Shown: positions 46,929 to 57,377, numbered from the stretch's first letter. The stretch: DNA of 64,000 nucleotides from Lysobacter sp. (GCA_019634715.1 JAHCAU010000005.1:158792-222791), one strand, 5' to 3'. A program made the numbers and translations. Notes: a model not told the origin generated them from the sequence alone.

Positions 46929-48011
46929 ATGACCCGTCTGCTCGAGATCCTGATTTCCCTGGCGATCGTCGCCGTGCTGTTCCTCCTGGTCGGCATCGTT
47001 CTGCCGTCCAGCCGATTCCTCTCCGAGCGGATCGAAACGAACCGCAAGCTGACCATCGTCTACGACACGCTGAACAACTTCAGCCGTTTCAAGGACTGGA
47101 ACGCGATCCCGCTGCGTGATCCCAAGATGCAGATGCGCATCGCCGGCCCCGATTCGGGCGTTGGCGCCGAATTCCACTACGAGTCCGACAATTCGCAGGT
47201 CGGCAAGGGCACCTGGAAGATCGTCGAAAGCGTGCCGAACGAACTGGTCGCCATGGAGATCGAAAACGACCGCATGGGCACCGGCAAGCGCACCGAGTTC
47301 AAGCTCAAGCCCACCGGCAAGAACAACCGCAACGTCGAGATCACCCAGACCTACAAGGTCGTCTACGGCTGGAACCTGTTCGGCCGCTACGCCGGCCTGT
47401 ACGTGCGCAGCCACGTCGGCGACGACATGAAGTACGGCCTCGCCAAGCTGGTCAACGTGCTCGCCTCGATCCCGAACATCGACCACACCGTCTACGGCGA
47501 GAAGCTGACCGGCCTGGCGGTCGTTCCGGTGCCGTCCGAGCATCTGCTGTACGTGTCCTCGGGCACCCTCAAATTCGATGACGACGTCATCGAGGGGTCG
47601 ATGAAGGCGAACACGGAGTGGATCAACCGCAACATGGCCGCGAACGGCCTGGTCGCCGCCGGTCCGATGCGCATCATCACCAGCGAGCAGGGCCGTGAGA
47701 CCTACACCTTCGACATCGCGCAGCCGGTCCGCAAGACCGCCGACACCTCGGGTGCGCCGGCGACCGCCGAACTGACAGGCCTGACCCTGCAGGGTCCGGT
47801 GAAGTACCAGCTCACCCCGGCGCGCCGTGCCGTCACCGCCAAGTTCACGGGCTACATCCGCGAGCTGGAGAACGTCCGCAACGCGCTGCGTGCCTGGTCG
47901 GCGCCGCGTGGCCTCGAAGTCACCGACCGTCCGTACGAGGTCTACGACAGCGGCATCGCCGGTGCCTTCACCGAGGACGGCAAGTTCACCGCCTACTGGG
48001 CGATCAAGTGA
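46929..48011 (+). CDS. SRPBCC-domain membrane-anchored protein
   Basis: A 360-residue protein with one N-terminal membrane helix (residues 5-26, LLEILISLAIVAVLFLLVGI) and a START/polyketide-cyclase-like fold: DTLNNFSRFKDWNAIPLRDP, then GVGAEFHYES, GKGTWKIVESVPNELVAMEI and FKLKPTG. The second half (from about 175) contains a repeat of effector-type beta strands like GyrI/SOUL-type ligand domains (inference). It is probably anchored in the inner membrane and binds a hydrophobic ligand. A terminator follows at 48050. Confidence 0.78.
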   Translation: MTRLLEILISLAIVAVLFLLVGIVLPSSRFLSERIETNRKLTIVYDTLNNFSRFKDWNAIPLRDPKMQMRIAGPDSGVGAEFHYESDNSQVGKGTWKIVESVPNELVAMEIENDRMGTGKRTEFKLKPTGKNNRNVEITQTYKVVYGWNLFGRYAGLYVRSHVGDDMKYGLAKLVNVLASIPNIDHTVYGEKLTGLAVVPVPSEHLLYVSSGTLKFDDDVIEGSMKANTEWINRNMAANGLVAAGPMRIITSEQGRETYTFDIAQPVRKTADTSGAPATAELTGLTLQGPVKYQLTPARRAVTAKFTGYIRELENVRNALRAWSAPRGLEVTDRPYEVYDSGIAGAFTEDGKFTAYWAIK

Positions 48012-48049
48012 TCGAACGCGACGGCCCGCCCGTCGCGAAGTGGTACATC

Positions 48050-48080
48050 GAAGCGCCGCCTCGTGCGGCGCTTCGCTTTT
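48050..48080 (+). terminator. Rho-independent terminator after the SRPBCC gene
   Basis: GAAGCGCCGC at 48050-48059 pairs with GCGGCGCTTC at 48065-48074 over a 5-base loop, followed by GCTTTTC. It lies 39 bp after the stop at 48011. Confidence 0.82.
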
Positions 48081-48093
48081 CGGGAGCGAGGAC

Positions 48094-48450
48094 ATGAGCG
48101 CAGACACCCTGCGTCGCGCACTGATCGCCTGCGGCGGGCTGTATGCGTCGGCCGGCGTCGCGCTGTCCGCCTATGCCGCGCATGCCGCCGATGCGGGCGC
48201 GCGCGGCAGCCTGCAGTCCGCAGCGCTGATCGCCCTGCTGCATGGCGTGGCCCTGGCCGCCTTGCCGCGACAGGTATCACGCCATGTCGGGTGGGCGGCC
48301 TTGCTGATGCTCGCCGTCGGCACGGCGCTGTTTTCGGGAACGATCGTGGCCGCACACGCGTTCGGCATGCCGACCCGGCTTGCGCCGTTTGGCGGCTCGT
48401 TGCTGATCCTCGGCTGGCTGCTGTTCGCGATCGACGCAATCAGACGCTGA
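48094..48450 (+). CDS. DUF423 small inner-membrane protein
   Basis: A 118-residue protein with four hydrophobic helices. The family marks are the start GGLYASAGVALSAYAAHA, the middle LIALLHGVALAALP and the later GTALFSGTIVAAHAFG, then LAPFGGSLLILGWLLFAI, characteristic of DUF423 (YgdD-like). The function is unknown. It lies right after a terminator and 80 bp before the glycosylase gene. Confidence 0.88.
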   Translation: MSADTLRRALIACGGLYASAGVALSAYAAHAADAGARGSLQSAALIALLHGVALAALPRQVSRHVGWAALLMLAVGTALFSGTIVAAHAFGMPTRLAPFGGSLLILGWLLFAIDAIRR

Positions 48451-48530
48451 TCCGGACACGCCTGCGCCGCATCCGCGAGGCGCGGACATACAATCGACCG
48501 TAGTCCACTTCGTCACGCCGGAGTCCTGGC

Positions 48531-49205
48531 ATGCCTCGATTTGCGCGCGGATTCGATACCCGCGAAGCCCACGACCACCTGTCGCGCCGCGACCGCAAGC
48601 TGGCGACGTGGATGAAGCGCATCGGACCGATCGAACCCGATCCGCGCTGGAAGAAGCGTTTCGATCCGGTCGATGCGCTGGCGCGCGCGATCCTCTACCA
48701 GCAGCTCAGCGGCAAGGCCGCGGCCACCATCGTCGGGCGCGTGGAAGCCGCGATCGGCAGCGACCGCTTCCACCACGACACGCTGGCCCGCTGCGACGAC
48801 GCGACGATCCGCGCCTGCGGCGTGTCGGGCAACAAGCTGCTGGCGCTGCGCGACCTCGCCCTGCGCGAATCGCGCGGCGAGATTCCGGACCTGCGGCGCA
48901 TGTCGGCGATGGACAACGACGCCATCGTCGCCGCACTCGTGCCGGTGCGTGGCATCGGGCGCTGGACGGTCGAGATGATGCTGATGTTCCGCCTGGGCCG
49001 CGCCGACGTGCTGCCGATCGACGACCTGGGCATCCGCAAGGGCGCGCAACGCGTCGATCGCCTGGACGAGATGCCCGCACGGAAGGCGCTCGCCGAACGC
49101 GGCGAACGCTGGGGACCGTACCGCAGCTATGCGAGCTTCTACCTCTGGCGGATCGCCGATTTCGCCGAGGGAGCGAAGGCCCCGACGAAGCGTTCGCAGG
49201 ACTGA
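48531..49205 (+). CDS. DNA-3-methyladenine glycosylase II (AlkA-like)
   Basis: A base-excision repair enzyme that removes alkylated bases. The 224-residue product is an HhH-GPD fold: AILYQQLSGKAAATIVGR near residue 53, hairpin VRGIGRWTVEMML at 139-151, then LPIDDLGIRKG with the catalytic Asp (164 or 165). It lacks the extra N-terminal domain of E. coli AlkA, like the shorter Xanthomonad and MAG1-type enzymes. It is followed by a convergent FAD oxidoreductase gene. Confidence 0.9.
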   Translation: MPRFARGFDTREAHDHLSRRDRKLATWMKRIGPIEPDPRWKKRFDPVDALARAILYQQLSGKAAATIVGRVEAAIGSDRFHHDTLARCDDATIRACGVSGNKLLALRDLALRESRGEIPDLRRMSAMDNDAIVAALVPVRGIGRWTVEMMLMFRLGRADVLPIDDLGIRKGAQRVDRLDEMPARKALAERGERWGPYRSYASFYLWRIADFAEGAKAPTKRSQD

Positions 49206-49252
49206 AAGCGCTGGCGCGCTCGAATGCGCGATCGAAGGCTTGATCGCGTGCG

Positions 49253-50680
49253 CTAGCGCGGCAGGTAGCGATCCCAGAGCGCGTTGCGGAAGCGCCCGTG
49301 CGGGTCGATGCGCGCCTTGAGCGCCGCGAACGCTTCCGCTTCGGGATAGGCCTGCAGGAACTGCTCGCGCGTGGCATGCGGCCGGTAGGGCAGGTAGTAG
49401 CGCCCCTCGCAGGCCAGCACGGCGTCGATCAGCTGGCGCGTCCACACCGTGGCGGCGCGATCGGCGCTGCGCGTGTTGCGCTGCTTGTGGTAGAGCACGA
49501 ACGAGAACACGTTCTGGCGCGCCCAGGCCAGCAGGGTGTCGCGATCGGCGGATGCATGGCGGATCGACACGTTCAGCACGTTCGCGTCGTGGGCGGCGAG
49601 GATGCGCTGCAACCGCCTGGCGAACGCCGCGAAGTGCCGCTCGGGAACGAAATATTCCTGCAGCAGGTAGGTCGACATCCTGCGCGTGCGCGGTTCGAGC
49701 GCATCGGCATCGAGGCTGGCTTCGAGGTTGCGCCGGACCACGGGACGGTCGTGCAACTGCGACCGGGTGAGGGTCTTCTTGCGCACCGAATCGCCGAAAG
49801 GCAGTTCCGAGGCCGCCCAGATCAGGTTCTGTTCCCGGGCATAATCGAGGTCTTCCGGCACCAGCCGTTCGGTCCGGGTCAGGGCGGCATCGCTGCGCCG
49901 CCAGGTGATCGCGAGCGGCTGGTCGAAACGCGGCGGCGACAGGTCTGCGTTGTGCAGCACCGCATCGCCGCTGTCGAGCACCCGGCGACGGAACCAGTCT
50001 GGATAGATCTCCAGCGGCACGAACTCGGCCTCGCGGGCGATGCGGTCGTTGCGATCGAGGTCGAGCTCCACTTCGGTGATCACGCCGAGTCCGCCATAGC
50101 CGCCGGCCACCGCGGCGAACAGCGCTGGCTGCGCGTCGCGCGACAGCTCCAGGGCTTCGCCTTCGCCCGTCACCAGGCGCAGTGCACGAAGGCTGTTCAC
50201 CAGTGCGCCCTTGCCGACGTAGCGTCCATGGCAGTTCACCGAGACCGAGCCGCCAACGGTGAAATTGCTGTAGCTCTGCATGATCGCGACCGACAGGTCG
50301 TGCGGGTCGATGAGAGACTGCAGCTCGCGCCAGCGCATCCCGGCCTGCACGCGGATGCGGCGATCGGCGGCGTCGAACCGCACCAGCCGGCGCAGGTCGC
50401 GCATGTCCAGGTGCAGCGAGTCCGGGCAGGCCGTCTGGCCACCCATGCTGTAGCGCCCGCCGCCGATCGAGACGGGCAGCCGCGTATCGGCCAGCGCGCG
50501 CGCGATGTCTCGCTCGGAGGCCGGACGCAGCACGCGGTCGACGATGGTGCGATCGATCTGGCCGACGTCGGTGATCTCCGGTCCCGTGCGCCGTCCGCAG
50601 CCGGTCACTCCGGCGGCGAGTGGCGACGCGGCGAGGCCGCCGAGCAGTCGCCGCCTGCGCGCGTCGACGGGATCGTTCAC
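49253..50680 (-). CDS. Exported FAD-linked oxidoreductase (sugar-lactone oxidase-like)
   Basis: A 475-residue protein with an N-terminal RRRRLLGGLAASPLAAGVTGC, which looks like a Tat or lipoprotein signal. The PCMH FAD domain is clear: PVSIGGGRYSMGGQT (residues about 69-83), YSNFTVGGSVSVNCHGRYVG and GGYGGLGVITEVELDL. The C-terminal region includes the RIDPHGRFRNALW block of D-arabinono/L-gulono-lactone oxidases. The substrate is unknown. The GTG start at 50680 overlaps the stop of the acyltransferase gene. Confidence 0.83.
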   Translation of the reverse strand: MNDPVDARRRRLLGGLAASPLAAGVTGCGRRTGPEITDVGQIDRTIVDRVLRPASERDIARALADTRLPVSIGGGRYSMGGQTACPDSLHLDMRDLRRLVRFDAADRRIRVQAGMRWRELQSLIDPHDLSVAIMQSYSNFTVGGSVSVNCHGRYVGKGALVNSLRALRLVTGEGEALELSRDAQPALFAAVAGGYGGLGVITEVELDLDRNDRIAREAEFVPLEIYPDWFRRRVLDSGDAVLHNADLSPPRFDQPLAITWRRSDAALTRTERLVPEDLDYAREQNLIWAASELPFGDSVRKKTLTRSQLHDRPVVRRNLEASLDADALEPRTRRMSTYLLQEYFVPERHFAAFARRLQRILAAHDANVLNVSIRHASADRDTLLAWARQNVFSFVLYHKQRNTRSADRAATVWTRQLIDAVLACEGRYYLPYRPHATREQFLQAYPEAEAFAALKARIDPHGRFRNALWDRYLPR

Positions 50681-51756
50681 GCAGAAGCACCGTCGCCGCT
50701 GCCTGCGGTCTGTGGCCGCAGGGAGTTTTCATTCGTCGGGGGCGCGCGGTGCCGCTTCCAGCGCAATGCTGGACGCTCCACCAGGAACCAGGACGCGGCG
50801 GCGCAGGCCAGGGCGAGTGCGGTGGCTGCGAGCGTGTTCGCGGCGACGCTGGCGGCGCCGGCCAGCAGGGCGAGCTGCTGCATCGGCCAGCCGTAGAGAT
50901 ACAGGCCGTAGGACAGGTCGGTGCGTTCGATGCGCGGCAGCGGTGCGCGGAAGGCCAGACAGAACACGCCGTAGGCGACGGCCGCGAAATAGGCGGGCAC
51001 GAACCCGGGCGTCCCGCGCGCCAGCGCGGCGGCGGCGAGCATCGGCAACCACAGCCACCACGACAGCGGGATCGTCGCGCGCAGCACCCACAGCAGGATG
51101 CCGGTGATGAAGAACGCGGTCACCCACAGCAGATATTCCAGATGCTCGGGCAGGGGCTGCGACCACCAGGCGAAACCCGCGGCGCCGGCGATCGCCAGCG
51201 CCCAGGCCGGCACGTAGCGTTTCGGCGCGAGCATGCCCAGCAGACCTGCGACGAACAGGGCGAGATACAGCCGGCCTTCGATCGGCAGCGTCCACAGCGA
51301 ACCGTTCACCGCGGTGCGCGGCAGTGCCTCGAATACGCCGGGCAGGATGAATTCCGCGCGCCACAGCGTCGCGTTCGACCACAGGTAGCGCCAGGTGCCG
51401 GGATTCGACAGGTAGTCGGGCGCTGTGCTCAGGATCGGCCCGAGCACGCCGACCGTCAGCGCGACGCAGACGATCAGCGCCGGGTAGATGCGCAGGGCGC
51501 GGGCGCGCAGGAAGTCGCGCCACGTGTTGCGCTGCAGGCTGGCCGCGACGAGGAAGCCGCTGATGACGAAGAACACGTCGACCGCGAAGGCGCCGGCCGA
51601 GCGCGTGCTCAGGCGCGCGAAGTGGTCATGGCCGGCCGTGCCGGTGATCGCCCAGGCGTGGCTCCAGATCACCAGCGCGGCGGCGACCAGGCGGATCAGG
51701 TTGAAGTTGTTGCGGCCCGTGCGCCAGGCGGCGTCGAGCGTCGTCATCGCCGGCAT
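50677..51756 (-). CDS. Acyltransferase family 3 membrane protein
   Basis: A 359-residue polytopic protein with about ten hydrophobic helices. It opens with the family marks NFNLIRLVAAALVIWSHAWAI and AFAVDVFFVISGFLVAAS, followed by RALRIYPALIVCVALT. Members O-acetylate sugars, cell-wall or exopolysaccharide units. The C-terminal helix ends RPALRWKRH. It overlaps the FAD gene downstream by four bases, and the VanY gene ends 3 bp before its own start, so the three form one operon. Confidence 0.88.
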   Translation of the reverse strand: MPAMTTLDAAWRTGRNNFNLIRLVAAALVIWSHAWAITGTAGHDHFARLSTRSAGAFAVDVFFVISGFLVAASLQRNTWRDFLRARALRIYPALIVCVALTVGVLGPILSTAPDYLSNPGTWRYLWSNATLWRAEFILPGVFEALPRTAVNGSLWTLPIEGRLYLALFVAGLLGMLAPKRYVPAWALAIAGAAGFAWWSQPLPEHLEYLLWVTAFFITGILLWVLRATIPLSWWLWLPMLAAAALARGTPGFVPAYFAAVAYGVFCLAFRAPLPRIERTDLSYGLYLYGWPMQQLALLAGAASVAANTLAATALALACAAASWFLVERPALRWKRHRAPPTNENSLRPQTAGSGDGASA

Positions 51757-51759
51757 CGA

Positions 51760-52578
51760 TCAGTCGCCCCGCCAGGCGTCGCTCTGCGAGACGGCCCCGC
51801 GCCAGCACCAGTGCCATGGCTCGTAGACGATGCCGTGCGCGTTGTCGCGCGGATAGCTCATCGCGAAGCCGTGACCGCCGGCTTCCGCGCGCAGCCAGGC
51901 GAAGGCGCGCGTGCGCTCGAACGATTCCTCGGCCGGCGGTTCGTCCGGCGTGCCGATGTCCAGCGCCCGCCCGCCGTGGTGTTCGCTGTAGCCGGGCGCG
52001 GCGTTGACGGTGAGGATCTCCTCGACGCGGAGGCCGCGCGCGCGCTTGCGTTCGAAGATGCCGAGTTGGTAATCGTGGCTGCGATAACCCGAGATGGCCT
52101 CCAGCACCACGTCGTCGCGCCGGGCGGCCTCGCGCATGCGGGTCCAGGCGCGGGCGGCGCCGCAGTGCAGCCAGAGCGGGCGGCGGTAGCGGTCGAAGCC
52201 CGCGTGGGTCAGCCAGGTGGGTTCGGGTTCCAGCGACAATCCGCTGCGTGCGGCATAGTCCGCGGCGTCGAGTCCCAGGGCGTGCAGGCGTTCCTCCAGG
52301 GCGTGCAGGGGCAAGCCGCGGGGCGGACGTGCCGTCGGCGGTGCGGCGATGGCCTGCAGCGCGTCTGCGAGTCCCGGCTCGCGCGTCCAGCCGGGCATCA
52401 GCCCGATGGCGCCTGCTGCCCCCACGGCGGCGACGTAACGCCCGTCGCGCTTGCGGCGCACCACCTGCCGGGCCTGCGCCAGCGCGCGCGCGTCGCGGTT
52501 GTTGCGCGCGCGCAGCAGCCACGCGGGCCAGACCTCGTGGTCGGAGGTGTTGAGCAGGAAGCGGAGGGCGTGGCGCAT
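51760..52578 (-). CDS. M15 (VanY-like) D-Ala-D-Ala carboxypeptidase domain protein
   Basis: A 272-residue protein with a novel-looking N-terminal half (about 1-130) and an M15 domain in the second half: SGYRSHDYQLGIFERKRARG, then YSEHHGGRALDIG (zinc His and Asp) and EPWHWCW (zinc His). No obvious signal peptide is seen, unusual for a cell-wall enzyme. Family members trim D-Ala from peptidoglycan. It is the first gene of the cluster with the acyltransferase and FAD oxidase. Confidence 0.83.
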   Translation of the reverse strand: MRHALRFLLNTSDHEVWPAWLLRARNNRDARALAQARQVVRRKRDGRYVAAVGAAGAIGLMPGWTREPGLADALQAIAAPPTARPPRGLPLHALEERLHALGLDAADYAARSGLSLEPEPTWLTHAGFDRYRRPLWLHCGAARAWTRMREAARRDDVVLEAISGYRSHDYQLGIFERKRARGLRVEEILTVNAAPGYSEHHGGRALDIGTPDEPPAEESFERTRAFAWLRAEAGGHGFAMSYPRDNAHGIVYEPWHWCWRGAVSQSDAWRGD

Positions 52579-52665
52579 CCGGACAGGGTAGAGGGTGCGA
52601 TGGCGTTTTTCATCCGTCGCATCGCATCGGCCGGGATCCGGGTCGGGTTCGGGCGTCCGCTGGCT

Positions 52666-53808
52666 TCAGTCGGGCCGCACGCCGCGCAGCAGGTCGATCC
52701 ACAGCGCGACATCTTCGAGCAGGTCCGCCGAGACCCGACCGGGGACCTGGTAGCTGCGCGTCGATGGCGGACCGCGTTCGGCGATGCCGAGGTGGTTGAG
52801 CGTGTCGTAGTACGCGAAGGTGACCCGGGGGGTGTCGGCGAAGGCGCGTCGCCAGCGCAGCCAGTCGGCGGAGACCACGTGAAGGTCGCGCCCGCCCTGC
52901 AGCAGCAGCATCGGCTGCGGAATCGACGCGGCCTCTGCAACCGGGTCCACGGCATCCACGCTGCGCCAGTAGCGTGCAGGCAGGCCCATGGGCAGGCGCG
53001 ACGCGGGCGGTTCGTGCCCGGCGCGGATCGCGTGCACGCCTTCGACCAGGCGGCGCAGCGCGACCTGCTCGGCATCGTTGATCACGCCGTCATTGAGCAG
53101 GTCGATCCGCCGGTGCTGTTCGACCAGGAGGTCCAGCAGCGGGCGCGCCGGTGCGGCGAGCAGGATCACGCCGGCGACATCGGGTGCGCGTGCGGCGATG
53201 CGCGGCGCCAGCATGCCGCCCTGGCTGTGGCCGAGCACGAAGATGCGTCCCGGGTGGATCGCGCGCAGCTGGCGCAGGCGCGCGATGGCCAGCAGGGCGT
53301 CGTGCGTGGTCTCGCGATCGATGGTGAGCTGGCCGTCGGACAGCAACTCCGGGTGACGGCGCGTGCGCTTCTCGTAGCGCAGCACCGCGATGCCGCGTTC
53401 GGCCAGGCCATGCGCGATGTCGCGGAAGGGCGCGTTCACGCCGATGCTCTCGTCGCGGTCGTGCGCGCCCGAGCCGTGCACCAGCACCACCGCCGGGAAC
53501 GGGCCGGCGCCGCGCGGCAGCGTCAGCGTTGCGGGCAGGCCGTCTTCGCCGCCGATCTGCAGGTCGATGTCGATCCGGCGTGCCACGGCCAGGCGCACCG
53601 TCGCCGCGCCACCGCCGCTGTCCATCGATGCAGCGCCTCCCGATGGCTGCGGTGCGGGGAGCGGCATGGCGAGCGTCGGGCGGAGAGGGCCAAGGCTGGC
53701 GAGGAGGGCGATGGCCGCGATCGAGACCATCCTCGCGACGATCGCGCGCGCAGGCAGGCCGGGTGCCGGGCGGGACGCCTTCGAGGAAATCCGACGGATG
53801 CGAGGCAT
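52666..53808 (-). CDS. Exported alpha/beta hydrolase
   Basis: A 380-residue hydrolase with an N-terminal membrane/export segment (IVARMVSIAAIALLASLGPL). Oxyanion region VLVHGSGAHDRDESIG, nucleophile Ser in LGHSQGGMLAPRIAARA, and a late His in TLNHLG. The order matches that of the hydrolase at 54662-56122, including YEKRTRRHPEL and RPLLDLLVEQHRRID, so the two are paralogs. AAGGAGG precedes the ATG at 53808. The substrate is unknown. Confidence 0.85.
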   Translation of the reverse strand: MPRIRRISSKASRPAPGLPARAIVARMVSIAAIALLASLGPLRPTLAMPLPAPQPSGGAASMDSGGGAATVRLAVARRIDIDLQIGGEDGLPATLTLPRGAGPFPAVVLVHGSGAHDRDESIGVNAPFRDIAHGLAERGIAVLRYEKRTRRHPELLSDGQLTIDRETTHDALLAIARLRQLRAIHPGRIFVLGHSQGGMLAPRIAARAPDVAGVILLAAPARPLLDLLVEQHRRIDLLNDGVINDAEQVALRRLVEGVHAIRAGHEPPASRLPMGLPARYWRSVDAVDPVAEAASIPQPMLLLQGGRDLHVVSADWLRWRRAFADTPRVTFAYYDTLNHLGIAERGPPSTRSYQVPGRVSADLLEDVALWIDLLRGVRPD

Positions 53809-53899
53809 GCGGCACCTCCTTGTGTCTGCGCTTCATACGGAGACGCAGGGAAATCCGTCTCCTCGGTCCGCATCGTGATCCGGACGACCGTCGACGGCC

Positions 53900-53913
53900 A
53901 TGATCTGGATCAA
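53900..53913. promoter_or_regulatory. FNR/DNR-like box upstream of the first hydrolase
   Basis: On the minus strand the site reads TTGATCCAGATCAT, one mismatch from TTGAT-N4-ATCAA. It is 92 bp upstream of the ATG at 53808, a distance compatible with CRP/FNR-type activation. Apart from this site, positions 53809-54138 show no supported gene. Confidence 0.35.
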
Positions 53914-54138
53914 GGCGGGGCGCGTGTCGAACCTGCGCAAGCGACGACATCGCGTTTCGAACGAGTGTGCTCGCCTTTTTCACGCATTGCATCAACGAAA
54001 TGGCATTCGTCGGACACGCGGCCATGACGTGTCAAGGACCGATGCATTCCGTCTTTCCTGCGTGCTGCCTGTATCGACGGCATGAATCGCCTGGCGTCTG
54101 GCGCGAGCTGTCGTCGTGCGGATTGCCCGATGCCGGAT

Positions 54139-54660
54139 TCAACGCCCCTTGCGCGTGGCGCGTTCGCCCAGGGCGTCGATCAGCGCCTGCGGCCGCACCA
54201 GGCTGAGCAGGAGCGTGCGGCCATCGCGTTCGCGCAGCGCCAGCACCTTGCGGCGGGTGGTCAGCAGCAGGAAGCCGCGGCTGCGGTCGCGCAGGCGGAA
54301 ATGTCCGGCGTGGAAGCCCGGCATCGAGGTGCCGAAGGTCTTGAGCAGCGGGCGCAGGCCGGGTTCGCTGTCGAGATCGACGATGCGCGCCGATGCGATG
54401 TCCAGCGCGTCGAGCGGGATCGCGGCGCTGTTGAGGCCGGCGGCGACCCGCAGCGTGTCGCCGTCGATCGCGACCGTGCGGCGCCGCAGCGACCAGGCGA
54501 TGACGGCGCAGACCAGCGCGATCACGATGAGCAGCAGCCACGCACGCGGCTCCTCGCGTGCGGCGAAGGCGATGCCGATCGTCGCCGCGCCCAGGCTGAT
54601 CGCGGGCAGCAGCCAGACCATGCGCGCATCCGGCGGCACGACCTCGAACGCGCGTCGCAT
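54139..54660 (-). CDS. Two-helix membrane protein with PH-like domain
   Basis: A 173-residue protein: two closely spaced membrane helices at about residues 15-33 and 41-57, followed by a soluble domain with RRRTVAIDGDTLRVAAGLNS and the late LLLTTRRKVLALRERDGRTLLLSL, the strand pattern of bacterial PH-type domains (DUF304-like). The ATG at 54660 follows the stop of the hydrolase gene after one base (TGACATG), showing an operon. Function unknown. Confidence 0.7.
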   Translation of the reverse strand: MRRAFEVVPPDARMVWLLPAISLGAATIGIAFAAREEPRAWLLLIVIALVCAVIAWSLRRRTVAIDGDTLRVAAGLNSAAIPLDALDIASARIVDLDSEPGLRPLLKTFGTSMPGFHAGHFRLRDRSRGFLLLTTRRKVLALRERDGRTLLLSLVRPQALIDALGERATRKGR

Positions 54661-54661
54661 G

Positions 54662-56122
54662 TCAGCGCGCCGCCTTCGCGCGCGGCGCCGCGGATTTCGC
54701 TGCAGCTTGCGCATCGATCCAGTCGGCGATGTCGGCGATGAGTTCCGGGGCGACATGACCCGGGCGACTGTACTCCTGGAGGCTGCCATCGCCTTCGCCC
54801 GGGATCGCGAGATGGTTCAGCGCTTCGTAGAGCTTGAAGGTGACGCGCGGGTCGTCATGGAAGGCCTGCCGCCAGTTCTGCCAGTCCGCATCGACCACCT
54901 GGATGTCGCGCGCGCCCTGCAGGATCAGCATGGGCTGCGCGATCTTCGCGGCGTCGGCCACCGCATCGACGGCGTCCACCGTGCGCCAGTAGGCCGGCGC
55001 CAGGCCCATCGGCGACTGCGCCGCCGTCATCTCGCGGCCGTCGCGCACCGCCTTGACGCTGTCGCCCAGGCGCATGAGCGCCGCGCTTTCCGCGTCGCTG
55101 ATGCGGCCATCGTCGAGCACGGCCAGGCGCTTGTTCTGCTCGACCAGGATGTCCAGCAGCGGCCGCGACGGTGCGGCCAGCAGGACGAGGCCGGCGATCT
55201 TCGGCTCGCGCTGCGCGATGCGCGGGGCCATCATCCCGCCGAGGCTGTGGCCGAGCACGAAGACCTGCTTCGCGTTCACGCCCGGTCGCGTACGCAGTGC
55301 CTGCACGGCGAGCACGGCGTCGTCGGTGGTCTCGCGGTCGATGGTCGGCTCGGTCATGAACGTGGCCGGCTGCGCCTTCGTGCGCTTTTCGTAGCGCAGC
55401 ACCGCGATGCCGCGTTCGGCGAGTCCGCGGGCGATGTCGAGGAAGGGACGGTTCGGGCCGATGGTCGAGTGGCGGTCCTGCGGCCCTGAGCCGTGCACCA
55501 GCACCAGGGCAGGGAAGGGGCCCTTGCCCTTGGGCATCGCCAGCGTCGCCGGCAGGCCGCTGGCCTCGTCGCCGATGCGCAGCTCGGTTTCCTCGAACAG
55601 CGCATCTTCCGGCACCGGCGGTACGTCGACGACGGGCGCCTGCGGCGGGCGCAGCGCGAAGCCGGTGATGCGATGGGCCTGGTCGAAGGCGACGACGGCC
55701 ACCAGCTCGGCGCGCTCGAAGCGCAGGGGAATCGTCACCAGCGCGCCTGCATCGCGCACGTCGCCGACCGGTTCGCCGCGCGACTGCAGGTCGCCGACGC
55801 CGGCCTTCATGCCCGCGAGTCCCTGGGCGAGTTGTTCGGCGCTGACGGCGGCGGCCATTCTTTCGTCGAAGCGCGCATGCACCGAAGCGGTGTCGCCGGA
55901 GAGGAAGGCATCGAGCACCTGCTGCGCTTCGCGCACGGCGTCGAAGGGGTTTTCGGGTTCGGCGGCAGGCGCGGAAGCGTCCTGCGCGCGCGTGGTGCTC
56001 GCGACGAGAAGACCGGCACCGAGCGCGAGCGCCAGTGCGGACGCGAGCAGCAGGCGCGGGACGAGCAGATGGCGCCGCGACGGCGGCAGGTGGCGCTCGA
56101 TCTGGCGGATCACGTGGATCAT
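54662..56122 (-). CDS. Exported alpha/beta hydrolase with DUF3887-like N-domain
   Basis: A 486-residue protein with a signal/anchor at residues 18-43 ([25 protein letters not shown]). Residues 60-155 resemble the DUF3887 ketosteroid-isomerase-like domain ([19 protein letters not shown]). The hydrolase domain has [16 protein letters not shown], the nucleophile [14 protein letters not shown], and a late [11 protein letters not shown] with the likely catalytic His. It overlaps the ribbon-helix-helix gene upstream by four bases. Paralogous to the hydrolase at 52666-53808, which lacks the N-domain. Confidence 0.86.
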   Translation of the reverse strand: MIHVIRQIERHLPPSRRHLLVPRLLLASALALALGAGLLVASTTRAQDASAPAAEPENPFDAVREAQQVLDAFLSGDTASVHARFDERMAAAVSAEQLAQGLAGMKAGVGDLQSRGEPVGDVRDAGALVTIPLRFERAELVAVVAFDQAHRITGFALRPPQAPVVDVPPVPEDALFEETELRIGDEASGLPATLAMPKGKGPFPALVLVHGSGPQDRHSTIGPNRPFLDIARGLAERGIAVLRYEKRTKAQPATFMTEPTIDRETTDDAVLAVQALRTRPGVNAKQVFVLGHSLGGMMAPRIAQREPKIAGLVLLAAPSRPLLDILVEQNKRLAVLDDGRISDAESAALMRLGDSVKAVRDGREMTAAQSPMGLAPAYWRTVDAVDAVADAAKIAQPMLILQGARDIQVVDADWQNWRQAFHDDPRVTFKLYEALNHLAIPGEGDGSLQEYSRPGHVAPELIADIADWIDAQAAAKSAAPRAKAAR

Positions 56123-56319
56123 TCGGAGTCTCCTGTCGTGGGTGCATCGTCCCGATCGGGCGAGGCGGGTGTCTTCAGCCGCCCGGCCTTGCGCAGCGCA
56201 TCGCGCAGCACGTATTCGATCTGGGCGTTGAGGCTGCGCAGTTCGTCGTCGGCCCAGCGCTGCGTCGCCGCGAGGATCTCGGCGTTGATGCGCAGCGGAT
56301 AGGCTTTTTTCTCGGACAT
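56119..56319 (-). CDS. Ribbon-helix-helix (Arc-like) DNA-binding protein
   Basis: A 66-residue protein: the strand [20 protein letters not shown] is followed by two helices ([20 protein letters not shown]), the Arc/MetJ fold that binds DNA as a dimer. Its stop overlaps the hydrolase start (ATGA). It lies 49 bp after the SPFH gene, and could be the autoregulator of the operon through the palindrome at 57260-57280 (inference). Confidence 0.78.
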   Translation of the reverse strand: MSEKKAYPLRINAEILAATQRWADDELRSLNAQIEYVLRDALRKAGRLKTPASPDRDDAPTTGDSE

Positions 56320-56368
56320 GGCGGCGGTGTCGTCTGGCGTGTCTGTCTGGGCGCGGCGCCGGCCGCGA

Positions 56369-57229
<861 letters not shown>

Positions 57230-57259
57230 GGCGCGGACTCGGTGGTCGGGAATGAGGAT

Positions 57260-57280
57260 GTGATATCAAATTGATATCAC
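57260..57280. promoter_or_regulatory. Palindromic operator overlapping the SPFH operon promoter
   Basis: GTGATATCA (57260-57268) and TGATATCAC (57272-57280) form a perfect 9-bp inverted repeat with a 3-base centre. On the minus strand TTGCGT at 57289-57284 and ATATCA at 57266-57261 are separated by 17 bp and make a plausible promoter, so a protein bound to the palindrome would block it. It is 31-51 bp before the SPFH ATG. The RHH protein is the nearest candidate ligand. Confidence 0.65.
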
Positions 57281-57377
57281 TTGACGCAAGCAGCTTCGGA
57301 CGAATGGCGGCAACCGTATACCGGCTTTTGTGCAAGCCATTGATTTAAAATGAGGACTTTCCGCCGGAACCCTGCCC

